Below are positions 33,801-48,700 of a DNA stretch of 64,000 nt, piece by piece (the stretch's first letter is position 1; every line of letters starts with the position of its first letter). The stretch comes from Bolinopsis microptera (taxonomy: Eukaryota > Ctenophora > Tentaculata > Lobata > Bolinopsidae): positions 2,170,001-2,234,000 of the forward strand of contig NC_087074.1 of the NCBI RefSeq assembly GCF_026151205.1, written 5' to 3'. Below the pieces are notes generated by a model. That model ran no database searches. It was given only the letters and a program-made list of their open reading frames with translations, and had not been told where the DNA came from. Made by a program: the position numbers and the translations under genes.

Positions 33801-35881
33801 ACAAAAAGAGGACAATCCTCACTAAGAATAACAGCATGGGCCGCACGATACGCAAAGAAGGTACTGATCTATAGTTGATATCGTAACCCGATCCTGCGCA
33901 AAGCAGTAATTATTACCCTCTTTAATTTGGTTTTAATGCGAAACTGGGGGATGTCCTCTTTAGTATATTGTTGTTACAATTGTTGTTTAACTAGAACCAA
34001 ATTAGGGTTAGGACCTGGTGTTTGTTGTTGTGTATGTGACAAAACCAAAAGCTAAAAGTTGCGCACGTTTTAGAAGAGGATTGAAAAAGACAGCATTTTT
34101 TTTAGTGGTTCAGTACATCAGTACCTTGACTGATGGGTATATTAAATTAAGCATTACTCCTTCATATTACTTCTTCAGAATTCAAATATTATCGCGATTA
34201 AATAGTTTAATTTGTGTCATCATACGAACTGATCAAAAGTTAAGGCCTAAACCCACACACTGCATTTACATCTGTCAGAAACCCACAGTTTCTGGCCCTT
34301 CCCTAACCCTCCACATTAGGAAATCGGAGAATGATTGGGCAATTACTGTGAGAAAACTAATGGTCCTGTTAAGCTAATTAAGCTGAACTTTGTGTCCTTA
34401 TATGAGCATCACATGTCAGATGAGGTAATCCTACTCCTGGAACAAAACTTAAACTAATCTCATGTCCAGACGCGACCACCAGACACTAATTAGCATGTAT
34501 ATAGTATATAATACTCGCTTCAATTAACAGGATATCAGAACTGATTAGCTCAACTCGTAATTGACTTAGCAATGTCCGTGAAAAGGGTACAAGATGCACA
34601 GTTGTTTGTTTTCTTACCTGTAGGGAGTAGGGACGTAGCGATCAATTCTCCGTTAGCACAATTTCACTTAATTTCACTTAATTTCACTTAATTTCACTTA
34701 ATTTCACTTAATTTGGCCACATTTTAAGTTGGTCCTGTTCCTTATTAAAGATGGCGTGTTCAGAAGGTATCAGTGCTACTCGATTAGAAATCACCTTGTA
34801 GGTGGTACAACAGTGCTTGATTATTTGAAATCAGATACCAGATTCTTCCAACAGTTTAGCGTTAATCATCGGTTTTCGTCATCGCCGGAAGCGACGGTAA
34901 CAGTTGGACAGTGCATCTATATGTGCACCAGACGTTATAAGCTGCGTAATAAATCATTACGCTAATGCTGTGTCCGACTGTTACCGACTGTTACTAATGA
35001 CCTTGTTTATAAAGGAGTTAACGACCCCTCGCCGGCCACAGAATGTTCTAAAATATGGATGAAGTTGAAATATATAACCTGTAATATGTAAATGAAGTTG
35101 AAAACGGATAGATTTTATGCTGTACAGAACTATTTCAGAGAGGATTTGATTTAGAACGAGAATTGTAGCATAAACCTGAGAGGAGATCGTCAAATGAGTT
35201 GCAAAAAAAGTGTGGAGAGTATAGATTGAAGCTCAAAATTATCAAGAAAATAATTGAATCAAAACTAGCTCCACATGATCCACTACTGACTACACCCTGC
35301 TACTCTAGCACATGATCCAGACTCGCCACATGTACAACAAAAAGGTTCTCAAACTAAACTAAGAAACTGCAGGTCGACGTACAAACTAAACAGCTCAGTA
35401 ACCAGCTAGGTTGAGCGAGCCAGGAGGGTTGTATCATGTTTCAGAGGTGCTCTACAAAGAAAACACCGCTCATTGACCAGGACCCGATCTGGAGACACGT
35501 CACTAGCACTCTCATGTGAACTCTAGTGTGAACTCTCATCTGCATGAAGTGGGGGTTCTGCAACTGACTGGAGTGGTTCTACTGGTGTGTGGTTTTCTGG
35601 AGTTGATTAGGGCTCGATATTATGGGAATTGGGATATTAGATTTAATCTCCTCTCAGAGGAAGAGAAAGAGAGAGAGAGAGAGAGTTGCAGAACAAGTCA
35701 CAGGGCAGGTGGCACGTGTAATTGCTGTGATGAATTGGTTTTCGGGAAGTGGGCTAACCGATACCTCTATTCGTAAAAGAGCTGTTAACCTATAGAACCT
35801 TGGAGTCTTTGCGTATACAATTGATAGTTGAAGATATAGGGACTTATACTGCAAAATTATCAAAAGGAGCAGTTATATCAC
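33801..35881. other. Intergenic, with a short 10-bp repeat
   Basis: A 119-codon open frame at 34018-34377 has no recognisable domain and is not called. 34662-34711 holds five copies of AATTTCACTT. A dispersed CArG-like module lies at 34394-34415. Confidence 0.4.
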
Positions 35882-36246
35882 ATAAAAACATAACAACATA
35901 ACAACATAACAACATAACAACATAACAACATAACAACATAACAACATAACAACATAACAACATAACAACATAACAACATAACAACATAACAACATAACAA
36001 CATAACAACATAACAACATAACAACATAACAACATAACAACATAACAACATAACAACATAACAACATAACAACATAACAACATAACAACATAACAACATA
36101 ACAACATAACAACATAACAACATAACAACATAACAACATAACAACATAACAACATAACAACATAACAACATAACAACATAACAACATAACAACATAACAA
36201 CATAACAACATAACAACATAACAACATAACAACATAACAACATAAC
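35882..36246. repeat. 8-bp tandem repeat (CATAACAA), about 45 perfect copies
   Basis: Apparently invariant over about 360 bp. All three minus-strand frames stay open, giving artefactual repetitive ORFs. Confidence 0.98.
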
Positions 36247-37799
36247 ATACCTCAATTAACTAGCGTTGCACATTAAGTAATGACTTATAATTCTACACTT
36301 TGTAACCCTAGTTAATTATCACCTTAGTGATCTTATTTGCAGATTTTCCTTCATAAATCAATTGATCTTATTTGAACCTCTGAACACTCCTTATTTGGGC
36401 ATTCTATTTTAACCTCAAAGATTCAATTGTACCGTAAGGCTATAGGCCCCAAATATTTAAAAGACACAGCAGACGACCAAAATTGTTAAGCAGGAGATAA
36501 AAGTTTAACTAAGTTTATCGTCAAGAAAATGGCCGCACTCCCCTCTCGACGCTTTAAAGTAAAATTCTGTCTGTGCAGCTGTAATTGCAAATCAATAAAC
36601 TCTATTCCAATTACACGGCTACCAACACATCATGTGACACACATTTTTGTTTTTCTCGGGCAATTTTCGTCTCGAAGCTTTACAAAAACAATTACTGACG
36701 AGCTAGGCAGGCGGATTCGTTATTAATTTTAGTGTGACCAATCATTGTAGATAACAACAGTATCACGTGTTTATAATCTGTTCAGTAAGTGGAGGGTGGC
36801 GACTGCGGGGTCGCCTGGCGACTGCGGGGTTGTGTTTATTGTCAAATCTGTTGGAAAATAGCGGTTACAGAACAGTTACAGCAATTTAGATTTTGGTTCA
36901 ATACGGTAAAATTTGTTAACGTTAACGTCACTAATTCATAATCATGGTCAGATATAGAGAGAAAAAACCAATCTTAGTATTGACAAAACCATAATTAACG
37001 CTATCGAAAAAAATACACCGATTTAGATCAATTTCATACCCAAAGGGCCTTTTCACAAGAATTTTCTTAAAATTTGGGCGAGCGATTTAGTAGGAGCGCC
37101 CAAGTAAGAGTGGTGTTCCGCCTTTATATAAACCTCACGAAGGTTAATATAATAACATGAACACAAAGCAGTTGAAAACATTTTTTAAACGCCATTCCAG
37201 CAAACGCCATTGGGGTCGTTCACAAATTACGTAATCACTTTTTGGACAATTTTTAACCCCCCCCCCCCTCTGTAATCAGTTTTACACATAGCTATTGTGT
37301 CAAAATTACACTAGCGTAATTATTTGGAAACCCCCCTCCCTCGGCTGATTACGTAATAACGACTACATTCCGACAAAACTAAGACACCTTCTTTAAAATA
37401 AGTAAAATAAATAGTATTAATTAAGTAAAATTAACCGAACTGAAGAATACAGTTTTGAGAGAAATTAACGACTTACAAACTGTACTTCTAAAATAATGAA
37501 ATTATTAGATAATGAACATATCACGAGTTAAAGTGTCAATAGAATGAAGAGTAACACTCCAGTTGAAAAGAATGTGCAGTCACAGTATTACGTTTGTGTG
37601 ATAACTACCCGTGTTACTATGGTTACTGCACGTGTGCTCATTAAGTCATTATTCCCACATCTTGGTAAATAAATACTTAAATACTTAACATAAAACAATC
37701 CTTTGATCATATCGTGATATTAGAGCGTATCGAGATAATATTATGTGTGCTGATCACAACACTATACCTACTCACTTAATGAGATATGTGTGCTGATCA
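36247..37799. other. Intergenic, no gene seen
   Basis: Unique sequence with a C run of about 12 near 37257-37268 and no protein-like exon. A CArG-like box lies at 36389-36398. Confidence 0.4.
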
Positions 37800-38975
37800 A
37801 AATAACCATGGTAACTAGTAGTGTAACCATGGTAACTAGTAGTGTAACCACTGGTATAGTAGTGTAACCATGGTAACTAGCGTATAATGTGTGCTGATCA
37901 AAATAACCATGGTAACTTGTGTGTAACCATGGTAACTAGTAGTGTAAACCTTGGTAAATAGTAGTGTAACACTTGGTAACTCAAGTAGTGTAACAATGGT
38001 AATAGTAGTGTAACCATGGTAATAGTAGTGTACACAATGGTAACTAGTAGTGTAACCATGGTAACTAGTAGTGTACCAAGGTAACTAGTGTGTAACCCAT
38101 GGTAACTAGTAGAGTAACCTAGCGTAACTAGTAGTGTAACCATGGTAACTAGTAGTGTAACCATGGTAACTAGTAGTGTAACCATGGTAACTAGTAGTGT
38201 TAACCATGGTAACTAGTAGTGTAACCATGGTAACTAGAGTGTAACCATGGTAACTAGTAGTGTAACCCTGGTCACTAGTCGTGTAACCACGGTAACTAGT
38301 AGTGTAACCATGGTAACAGTAGTGTAACCATGGTAACTAGTATGTAACCATGGTAACTATAGTGTAACCATGGTAACTAGTAGTGTAACCATGGTAACTA
38401 GTAGTGTAACCATGGTAACTAGTAGTGAACCATGGTAACTAGTGTTAACCATGGAACTAGTAGTGTAACCACGGTAACTAGTAGTGTAACCATGGTAACT
38501 AGTAGTGTAACCATGGTAACTAGTAGTGTAACCATGGTAACTAGTAGTGTAACCATGGTAACTAGTAGTGTAACCATGGTAACTAGTAGTGTAACCATGG
38601 TAACTAGTAGTGTAACCACGGTAACTAGTAGTGTAACCACGGAACTAGTAGTGGTAACCATGGTAACTAGTAGTGTAACCATGGAACTAGTAGTGTAACC
38701 ATGGTAACTAGTAGTGTAACCATGGTAACTAGTAGTGTAACCACGGTAACTAGTAGTGTAACCATGGTAACTAGTAGTGTAACCATGGTAACTAGTAGTG
38801 TAACCATGGTAACTAGTAGTGTAACCATGGTAACTAGTAGTGTAACCATGGTAACTAGTAGTGTAACCACGGTAACTAGTAGTGTAACCACGGTAACTAG
38901 TAGTGTAACCATGGTAACTAGTAGTGTAACCATGGTAACTAGTAGTGTAACCATGGTAACTATAGTTAACCATAC
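37800..38975. repeat. 21-bp minisatellite (GTAACCATGGTAACTAGTAG), about 55 copies
   Basis: This is a sister family to the 28.5-29.1 kb array, with CC in place of CT (GTAACCATGG). The left half (37800-38450) is degraded by many one-base indels. The right half is nearly perfect, with occasional ACGG variants. The unit contains the palindromes CCATGG and ACTAGT. A last stray copy lies at 39350-39385. Confidence 0.95.
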
Positions 38976-39777
38976 TCTCAAATTGCATGAGTAAGCGCAA
39001 TATTTGTGATTTGGCTGAATAACATTATACTTATAGGCATTTAACTTTAAATTGAGCGAAATAAAAACTTAGAGTCTGTCACTGCACGATCTGACTGTTA
39101 CCAAACAAAATTATAGAACAAAATGAAGAAATCAATTATTAGCATTAATCAGCAAATTATAAAGTTATAAGGGTAGCTCTAAAATGGCCAGGTACACAGC
39201 AAAGCCACTTATCACGTGTAACACAAAGCCACTTATCACGTGTAATTCAGGACTTCCAACTTGAGCGGGTTAATGTAACATTGTAACAACTGCATCTGAC
39301 GAGTCTGACACAGAATTGTCAGCTGACTTAATGACCTCAAGTGGCTTGTTACCATGGTAACTAGTGGTGTAACCATGGTTACCTTGCGGCTGGTAATTTA
39401 TTACAGTTAATTAGTTAGTTTATTACAGTTCATTATACACTGATTTACGTGTGCTGTGTACATTTCTATTGTCCACAAGTTTACTTTAATTTCCAGCACG
39501 TACAAGAAACATGTTCTTTGAAAAAAAAATTATTCACAAATACCGACAAATTGAAGATTCAAATCTTTTAAATTCCTTTCAGTTTTGAAAAAGGCAATAT
39601 AAAAGCATCCCAATCGTTAAATAAAGTAACGTGAAGTTAATATCATAACGCCTAAATTTCATGCAGATGTCTCCTTTTTACAAGGAGGTAGAGAAACTCT
39701 TTCAAAAGGAGGATCATTTGTCTCGGAAGCATCCCCGTGCAGCTCGTTTAGCTCAACCTCGGTTATAGGTTTTACTC
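38976..39777. other. 3' flank of receptor B
   Basis: This is the probable 3' UTR and downstream region of receptor B. A 92-codon minus-strand open frame (39659-39937) overlaps the receptor C-terminus in another frame and is not called. Confidence 0.4.
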
Positions 39778-42700
39778 TTACTTCTTGAAGCTTTGTCGAA
39801 TCGAACCGACCATGCGCTGCAGAAACGCCAGTCTTCTGCAAGATCTGCGGAGGAACTGCTCGATAGTGTTGTCGTACAGAAGGGGGTTTATAACAGAGTT
39901 TAGAGGCAGCACAGTCATAGCAAAGCTGGCGTACCAACTAGTGGCGTCGATCACCTTCAAGCTGTGGAAAGCACATATCATGATGAACGGGACCCAACAG
40001 AAGAAGTCAGTGGTAATGATGATGAAAACTTTCCGTTGTAGTTTCTTGTTCTGTTGCATGACATCAGCGTTCCTATTCTGGCCTGTTCTCACTGAAGACT
40101 GCTGAGCTGTATTCGTTATTAGAATGTAGGACACTGTGATAACTGCAAAGCACACCAAGTTAAGAGTAAGCATGAACCACACTACAATATTACCTCTGTG
40201 ATCAATAGCATCAGCTCCCTGCTTGATTCGTGTCGGGTCGTTGTTACGCACGAAATACTTGAACAAACAAACTCCGTCGTTCCCATAGAAATGGACCGCT
40301 GTGCGAGTTAAAGTTCCGTAACTATGAGTGAACATGTTGTCTACCTTGCTGCCAATCTCCTTCCACGACATATCAACAGTAATGTTGGAGGTGTCGTTAA
40401 AGTATGCTTGAAGAATGTCCACGTGCTTGGCCTTGTTAGGGAACCCCACAAACATCTTGTATTCAGGATTATAAAACATGCCTTGCACAAAGTAGTCCTC
40501 GAGATACGCTACTAAGGGTACAGCAGCAACCGCAACGGAAACAGTTACAATAGCAAGAACCATGCAGAGTGTTTTGAGGACGACCCTCCTACCTACAGGG
40601 GCTGGAGCAGTGAGGGAGTTCTTAAACACTCCCATCATCCTGATGAAGCTCAGAGTTGTCATTGCAAAAAGGGAGAGTTGGGAAGCAGAAGTGCTGATGA
40701 CACCTAACACTTTACAATCATAACTTGACAGCCACTCAGCTTGGCTCCGACAGAAATCTTTTGCATAAATAAAACTGTCATAAATGGACAGTACAACAAG
40801 ATAAACGCCAATCATTAGGTCTCCCAAGCCTACAAGACCGATGAGAGCTTTAGTGTAGAGCATGCTACCACTCCGGCTATCTTTTAGGGTTACTGCTGCT
40901 TTCAGAACCATTACACTGTTAAACACCACCGCTAACACACCCATCAGCCAGCAAGTACACTTCAAAACTGGATTTCCTAAAATTTCTTTCCCGCAGCTTG
41001 AGTTACATTCGTCAGACAGATCAAAACAGTCGTAAATACCATCGCACTTCTGAGATACAGATATTATCTGCTCGTTGTCATGGTTACTTGGGGTGTTGTC
41101 ACACATCATGTGATTGGAACAGTGTTCCTCGTCCGATAAATCACCACAATCGTTTACAAGGTCGCACACTTGGCTGTATTTTATGCATTTACTGTTCCTA
41201 CATTGGAAGTAGTCGTTTCCGTAATCATAATTCTCCGATTGAGTGACAAAGGAGAGGAAGGAGTTGTTGGCTAGGGTGTAGACACGATCAGGGTACTGAC
41301 CCGGACAGGAATCATACGTTAGAGGAGCTGTGTTGAGAGGGCAGGTGGACTTGGAGTCAAACACACAGGTCCATACAGCTCAGATACACGTAGTATTCTC
41401 CAAACAGTTCATTGCAATTAATTTTAGAATTAGGGACCTTAACAAGGGTGGTGACCCCGAACACATCACCATAAGGTTTCTCGAAATTTCTAACTCTACA
41501 ATCCAGATCACTGAAGGCTTGGCATATATCACGAACCGTGCCATCCAGCGGAATAGTAGTATTTTTGCTAGGAAACCCTCTTGAGATCTGACACACTTCA
41601 TTCTCCATCATTCCACACGACTCAACTCCATCACATAGCAGATCAAATATCACATATGGTTTGTCTGACGAACTTCCTTCAGGGCACAAGAACACGTTCT
41701 CACAAGCCTCCTCCCCTAGTTTCACGCGATATGTTCTATCAGTCTTGTTCCCACAAAACTCCCAATTCCCAAATAGCTCATCTTTCCCGTTAACACAGTC
41801 AGTCTGATTATCCATTATCCAAGATATGGGAATACCCATCACATCTCCATTACCAAAGGAGCGTGCACACTGATCTGTCTTCCTTGTTGTCATGGTGTTA
41901 CACACGTCGTGAAACTCATCACTCCCATCAGGACAGTTGTACACTCCGTCACACCATTTGTGTTTGTGCACCTGACAACTAGCTGATGGAGACCGACACT
42001 CATCTTCTAGATGGTCATCACACAGGTTAACTGATTGGAGGGTTTTCCGTTGAGGATCATCACATACAACGTATTTTGACAAACTAGACACGAACCCACG
42101 AACCTTGCAATATCCGCCTATACGAGCTGGGTCTGAACAGTTTGTTTGGTCTCGATAGTCGAGGCAATATGGAAAATTGCGGGCCGTTAGATCGAAAACA
42201 CTACATCTCGTATAATTGAAGATTCTAGCTCTCGTCTCCTCATCACGCCAGAGTTTAGGGGAGTAGAGGATACAGCTGGAGGAAGCAGGCTCACTGTCCG
42301 TCACATTGCAGTTCAGTTCGTCTTGTTTACCAACACAATTGGTAGAACCGCCGCATATATTGTCCACTGAAACATACCTTGTTCTATTTTTTCCACTTAT
42401 GCACCACACTCCGTAGTAATATCCGTTACAGTAACTCTCGTCCACACACGTGGTTATGTTTCCGCAGTCTCCGTCACACAGCGAGTGTGTGGTATTCATC
42501 ATTATTTCACGGCTTTCTTGAGACAGAGTTTCCAAGTCTTGCTCACTGTTGCTTGTGTTGAATCTAACGAAGGTGTACTTATCAAAGTGTCCCCCACAGA
42601 GACTTCCGGAGTCTGCAGAGATATCTGTGCTGAACCCGCACGGCCTGATATACACCAGGATCATTCGCACACACCTTGGAGACACTTCGTAGCGAGTATA

Positions 42701-45700
42701 GCTCATTTTCATACACACCGTGTTGCTTATAAAACATCTCTGAGTGAAGACAACCGTAATAATAGTTTTTCTCGCTTTCATCAAAGCAAATATTTTTCAA
42801 AAACCCTCTTATTTTTGTTATGGTGCAATCTTCAGTTGGTTTCCTCCATTTCTCACTGTAGTCAACACAGGCTGAACAGGAGCAAGACTCAGTTGAATTC
42901 TCACAAACCCCAATATCACTGCAACAGGTTCTGTCTCCGTCAGGATCGCACCCAGTTAGATCAATATCAGTGTCAGAAAGAGGATAAAGGTCGCCACATT
43001 TTCCATCGTCTCTCCAACCCTTGCTTTGCTCTCCTATTGATGAGAGCTGTTGAATTTAATCAACTAACCAACGTTTAAGATAAAATTGATAAATGTAGGT
43101 TGGAATTGACATGAAGTTTTGTCCAAAATTTGTATCAATTTTAACTTTTAAGGTCAGTAAGCTTAAAGTTTTTTTACTCTTAGCTCGATTATACAATTTT
43201 TGCATTGAATTGAAGTGTTTCAGATGCAGTCGTCGCTGATTCAAGAACTTGAACAAGGCCGTAGCACCCAAGGTTGCAGTTTTTACCTGATCGATTGGTG
43301 CAGTGCAGCCAAACAACGTCCCTATTCCCACAGCTGGTTTCTACTGTCGTAGCATCACAGATGGATATTTCGGCATCATCCTCCGTGCATCTCACTTTGT
43401 CCATTAGTACGGGTAAACTACTGTTCCACTTACTGGAGGGGAAAAGGTATTACTTATACTGAAACGATAGGGTCTATCATCAAGTAATACACTTCCTGTT
43501 GAGATACGAATTTGTTCAGGAGCTACAGTTTTTCTAATAGACATGGTGGGAAGAATCTGTTGGAAAATAACTAGATGAAAAGATGAAGCTCACTTGATGG
43601 TGTGACTCGGTTCCATTCTCCGAATTCGTATCCAAGACGTCGACAAAATATATTTGCCGACAACCAGTTCAATTGATCTTTACATACAGTCCCAAACTGC
43701 TTCACTCCGTGCTGTTTGTGAACAAAAGTCACAGTTAATTGGCCTTGAAGTTCTGGCCGACTTGGTTTAACCTTTCCTCCGTGAGCTGGATTGGAAATTC
43801 CAACTCTTTCTAGGTCCCAAACATACTCTGAAATGTATATTATTTATACACAAAATGCACAAAATGCACAAAATGCACACAACGCACACAACGCACACAA
43901 TGCACACAGTGCACACAATGCACACAATGCACACAATGCACACAGTGCGAGAGTGTCTGTTTTGCATACAGTTTACAAAAAACATCACAGCTGGATAATG
44001 GATATTTCCATAATGTCTACTGCAGCTGTAACAGTCACAACTGTTTCTAACTACCTTATCGGACCTTATTTGGACGGACATTACTTGAACGCTGGAGGCC
44101 CTAGCGTTTATCTTAATGTCCGTTCAAATAAAGTCCGTTCAATTAATGTCCGTCCAAGTTAAAGTCCGTTGAAATTTTTTCAAATATTTTTCCATTTCGA
44201 ACTTTTTGTCCAGAATATGACAACTATGATAACTTTATTGTGCCGTAAGTTAACGACGGAAAGGTTCTCCTTGGTCTGCCGGAGGCACAGAAAACTCTAC
44301 TAGTATATGATGTTTTCAAGGGTCACTTGGCGGAAAAAGTCCACAAAATTATGGCACTCAACAACATAGTTCATGAGGTAGTCCCCGCCAACATGACAAA
44401 CTTGTTCCAGCCTCTAGATATTACGGTAAATCGTGTTGCCAAGGACATTGTCCGACATTGTTATAGTTCATATTACTGAGGGGAGGTAATGAAACAGTGC
44501 TAGGAAAGCTCCACGTGATGTTAAGGTTAACCTAATGTTGTCTAAGATAAAACCACTTCACGCCGAATGGCTTGTAAAAGTTAACACTGAAATGCAGGAC
44601 CGGGGTAGTTTGATAAAAAAGGTTTCCATAAAGCTAGAAATCACTGATGCTTGTTTAAGCATGGACTATTTCATGCACGAAAACTCATTTAATGAAGATG
44701 ATGTGATATTAGACACTGATCATGTACACATATTTTAACATGTTTACTGCTTAATTACTGCTTTTCTTACTTACTGTATAAAAAATGGATTTAAAAATAA
44801 TTTGCTGAAATGAAAAAACGTCAAAAATTTGAAAAAAATTCGGATTTTTGATGGTTTTGAATGCCTTCGAGCGTTCATATTAATGTCCGTTCATAATTAT
44901 GTCTGTTCATGTAATGTCCGTCCAAATAAGGTCCGATAAAGTATTCACGGTTCATATACACATCATTAGCTTAGAGACAAAGTGGGGACAAATTAGAAAA
45001 ATAGGAACTGTACCTATATAGTAGAAAAGTGGTGTTTTGCTCTTTTTTGGCACGAAATAGAACTTGTCTACTTGGCGCTTCCAGTATAAGCTTTCCCAGA
45101 TTTCACTGTATTGGGGATCATCGCAAATATGAGAGGAAACTGTGACATTGAGAACCACCTTACCGTTACAAAACACAACTATCCTGTAACCTCTCTTCTG
45201 TATCGTCCACACCTTATCACTTGTAGTAGGTACACTAACCGGGAAAGCCGTTAGGTTGCTACAATATGCGAGTTGATACTCCAGGCCTCTCCCTGCGAAC
45301 TTAATCATGATCCCGCCTGAGAACCTATTCATCTCCGGATCCTCGAATTTTATTACTGTTTTATCACCGCTCCCTAGTTTAGAAGAGGTCTTCAAGTGGA
45401 GGTTGATGGTATCTAGGTACACGTAAACGTAATCCTTAGCCTCTTCTTTCCTCACCGGTATCCAAAGGTCTGTTTAAAAGTGACGTTCAGATTCTTAAAA
45501 GCAAATCAAATTAAAGCACACGGAAAAACAGTCCATCAACAGTCCAGCAATTCGGACGAACCGTAAACGGACAGACTTTATTTGAACGAACACAAAAATA
45601 AACGCTATGGTCACCAGCGTCCACATAATGTCCGTTGAAGTAAAATCAGATAAAGTACATAAAAAAGTCATCATCTACCTGACTTATACAGCATATCATT

Positions 45701-48700
45701 TGAAAATAAACAAAGAAAGAGAAAAAATTATTACCGGATGAATTGTGCGTGCACGACAGCCAAACTGTGCTTTTGTGAGAGCAACTTTCTTTCGTTATTA
45801 TTGCATCACACTCAGACATGCTACGGGTATCATCCTTGCAGTTGTAGTGAAGTGTAGTAGGAACCACATTGGTTTCCAGCCATGTCCTGTATTAAAAACG
45901 CTGGTCAGGTTTTGTAGCAATCTAGCAAAGGGGAATTTGTTTCTCACGGTTGGAGATTACTAGGTTATACGTGTAGAGTTAACTAAATAAAGAATTCATC
46001 AATTAAGACTCTTACTCAGGAGCATGCTTGAAGGTGCCGTTCCGGTAACTACCCCATTTCCCAGTTTCGTATCCAAGGTAGCGACAGAAGAGGTGAGCTT
46101 TCCACCAGTCGAAACTGTTCGCACAGATGCTTCCAATCCATGTGTAACCATGTTCGTTAACAAATCTAACAATAAGCAACCCTTCATTCGAACTTATCAT
46201 CTCTGCACTATTATTCATTCTGATCAGTGAAGCATTCGCTGGAAAATGTGATGATTTATGAGATTGCTTTTAGTTTTACTCTAGATAAGTCAACGTTTGG
46301 CTGACACGTAAACAAACAAAACAAAATAAACAAAGTTTATTGGTCATCTTTTTTATTCTTCTGGAGGGGTGAAAATATCAAAAAATCTTTATTCGTTTCT
46401 CAAACATAATAAAATCTGACTCTTACGAAAATCATAGCAATGGAGCCATGATATGCTACTATGTTCACACTTCTTTTCCTGTACTCCATAGTTGCAATCA
46501 AATATGGTTCCATCGTCAGTTTTGCATCCTATTCCATCCATTTGAATAGGTTCTGTATTTTTATCCAGCCATATCCTGAGTTTTACATGGTGAATATGAT
46601 AAAACTTCATTGGTATCAATCAGAAACCTATCGCTTTTGGTATGCTAGGTTGAATTATATTATATTCTGGGTTATGCTAGGTTGAATTATATTATATTCT
46701 GGGTTATGTTAGGTTATATTATATTATATTCTGGATTATGCTAGGTTGAATTATATTATATTCTGGGTTATGCTAGGTTGAATTATATTATAATTATATA
46801 TTCAAATCATACCTGTAGTCGTATGTTGTGTTTTTTGGTTCTTTAATCCATTGTCCAGATTTGTATCCAAAATGCAGACAAAGCAACTCTGAAGCTTTTT
46901 CGTTAGAGCCACTGTTGCAAGCAGTCCCCATCTGCCTTATCCCACTTTTCTTATTGACAAAAGTTACAGTAAAGAAAATGTCAGGTCCAGTTTGAATGAT
47001 TGTTGAGTTGGGAGAAGGAGAGGGAGAGGGAGAAGGAGAGGAGAGAGGAGTTGAGGATTGTGTAGATCGATCCTATAAACCTCCCAGATGTTTTCTAAAA
47101 TGGTAGAAATGCTTTCGATTAGATATTTTTTGTTACAATATATTCAGTATTCATAATGAACAAATCGACGGAAAATTCTGAAAAACTTGCAAAACATAGT
47201 TTACTTACCTAAAAAATAATAAGTTTCTTCTTTGTTGTTTTTTGATCGATCAAATGACATTTTGACTGCTTTCCTTCCCCAAGACTCAGTGAAACTAACA
47301 TCAGTACATGTTTCAGAAGACGTAGTGAAGTCAAGGACTTGTTTACCATTACACGATACTTTCATTCTGTGCCCTCGCTTCTCTATACTCCAAAATATGC
47401 TATCTTCAATAATAGGTGTATATTGGTCAAAAGAGCGAGACTTTTCCATGCAATTGAAGAGTTTGTACGAAGGCTGTGACTTGAAATATATCGTAATACC
47501 ACCTGCAGCCTCATCTTCTTCATCAAAGTACCGATTTTCCAGTTTTTGGCCGTTGTATACTACAGTACCATTTCCATTGTTGAAGTGCAAAAAAGACGAT
47601 TCTAAATAAACGGGTACTCCTGAGTTTACACCGTAATCGTATCTGGTCCAGATCTCTGAAATTATTCGTCAAGATACTAATTACCTGGGACCCTAGGCTT
47701 ACTGTTTATAAAGATGTGTCGGAGCTCAGTCTGTCATTTGCGGAGTGACAGGCTGAGCTCCGCCCTGTAAGATACTAATTATATATTGGTAGGTTTGGTA
47801 ATGGTATTGATAAATGTCTACTGTTTCGCTGTACTGGATTTTGCACGAGCGTTCAATTGAGGATCAATTTCGGGGGATAAAATGCCTGAAAAAAGTAAGT
47901 TATAAAGTTTATAAGGCTGAAGGTTACCTGCTGAGTTCTCTTTGTCACAAAAGAGCCAAACATTTCTGCTATGATTACGGTTTTCTTTCACTATCACGAT
48001 GTCGCATTCAGAAATTGTACGTGCATTTACATTGCAATTGTAATCCAGGTCCATGGTGACCACGCTGTTCTTTAATAACCAAGACCTGAACCAAAGCAGT
48101 CATTTTCAAATCCCAAAGGAAAATCTGTTGGAAGGAATTTCTAATCCGGGAATTTCTATTCCGGAAATCGTGGCAAAAAATTGGCGTGAATTACAAATCG
48201 TGGCACTCACTCTTGCACGTATTTAAAGTTTTTCGGGTAACTGCCCCATTTCCCAGTTTTGTATCCAAGGTAACGACAAAAGAGGTTAGCTTTCCACCAG
48301 TCAAAACTGTTCGCAGAAATGCTCCCGTTCCTTTTGTCTCTATGCTCGTCGAGGAATGTAAGAATTAGCAAACCCTCGTTTCCTGTTCTCACTTCCGTTC
48401 TATCCCTCATACTTATCAGTGTGGCATTTGCTGAAATGTTATAGTCATACTCATCAGTGTGGCATTTGCTGAAATGTTATAGTCATACTTATCAGTGTGG
48501 CATTTGCTGAAATGTTATAGTCATACTCATCAGTGTGGCATTTGCTGAAATGTTTTATCTCTCATACTTATCAGTGTGACATTTGCTGAAATGTTAAAGT
48601 CATACTCATCAGTGTGGCATTTGCTGAAATGTTATAGTCATACTCATCAGTGTGGCATTTGCTGAAATGTTTTATCTCTCATACTTATCAGTGTGGCATT

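Noticed and set aside
34018..34377. 119-residue plus-strand open frame
   Set aside because: The composition is not protein-like, and there is no conserved motif, splice partner or neighbouring support.
35844..36255. Three overlapping minus-strand frames of Leu-Cys-Tyr-Val-Met repeats
   Set aside because: They are all translations of the 8-bp CATAACAA repeat, which is open in every minus-strand frame.
41357..42784. Treating the receptor B terminal exon as two separate genes because of the frame breaks
   Set aside because: Receptor A has the same sequence as one continuous exon, and both breaks need only a one-base change.
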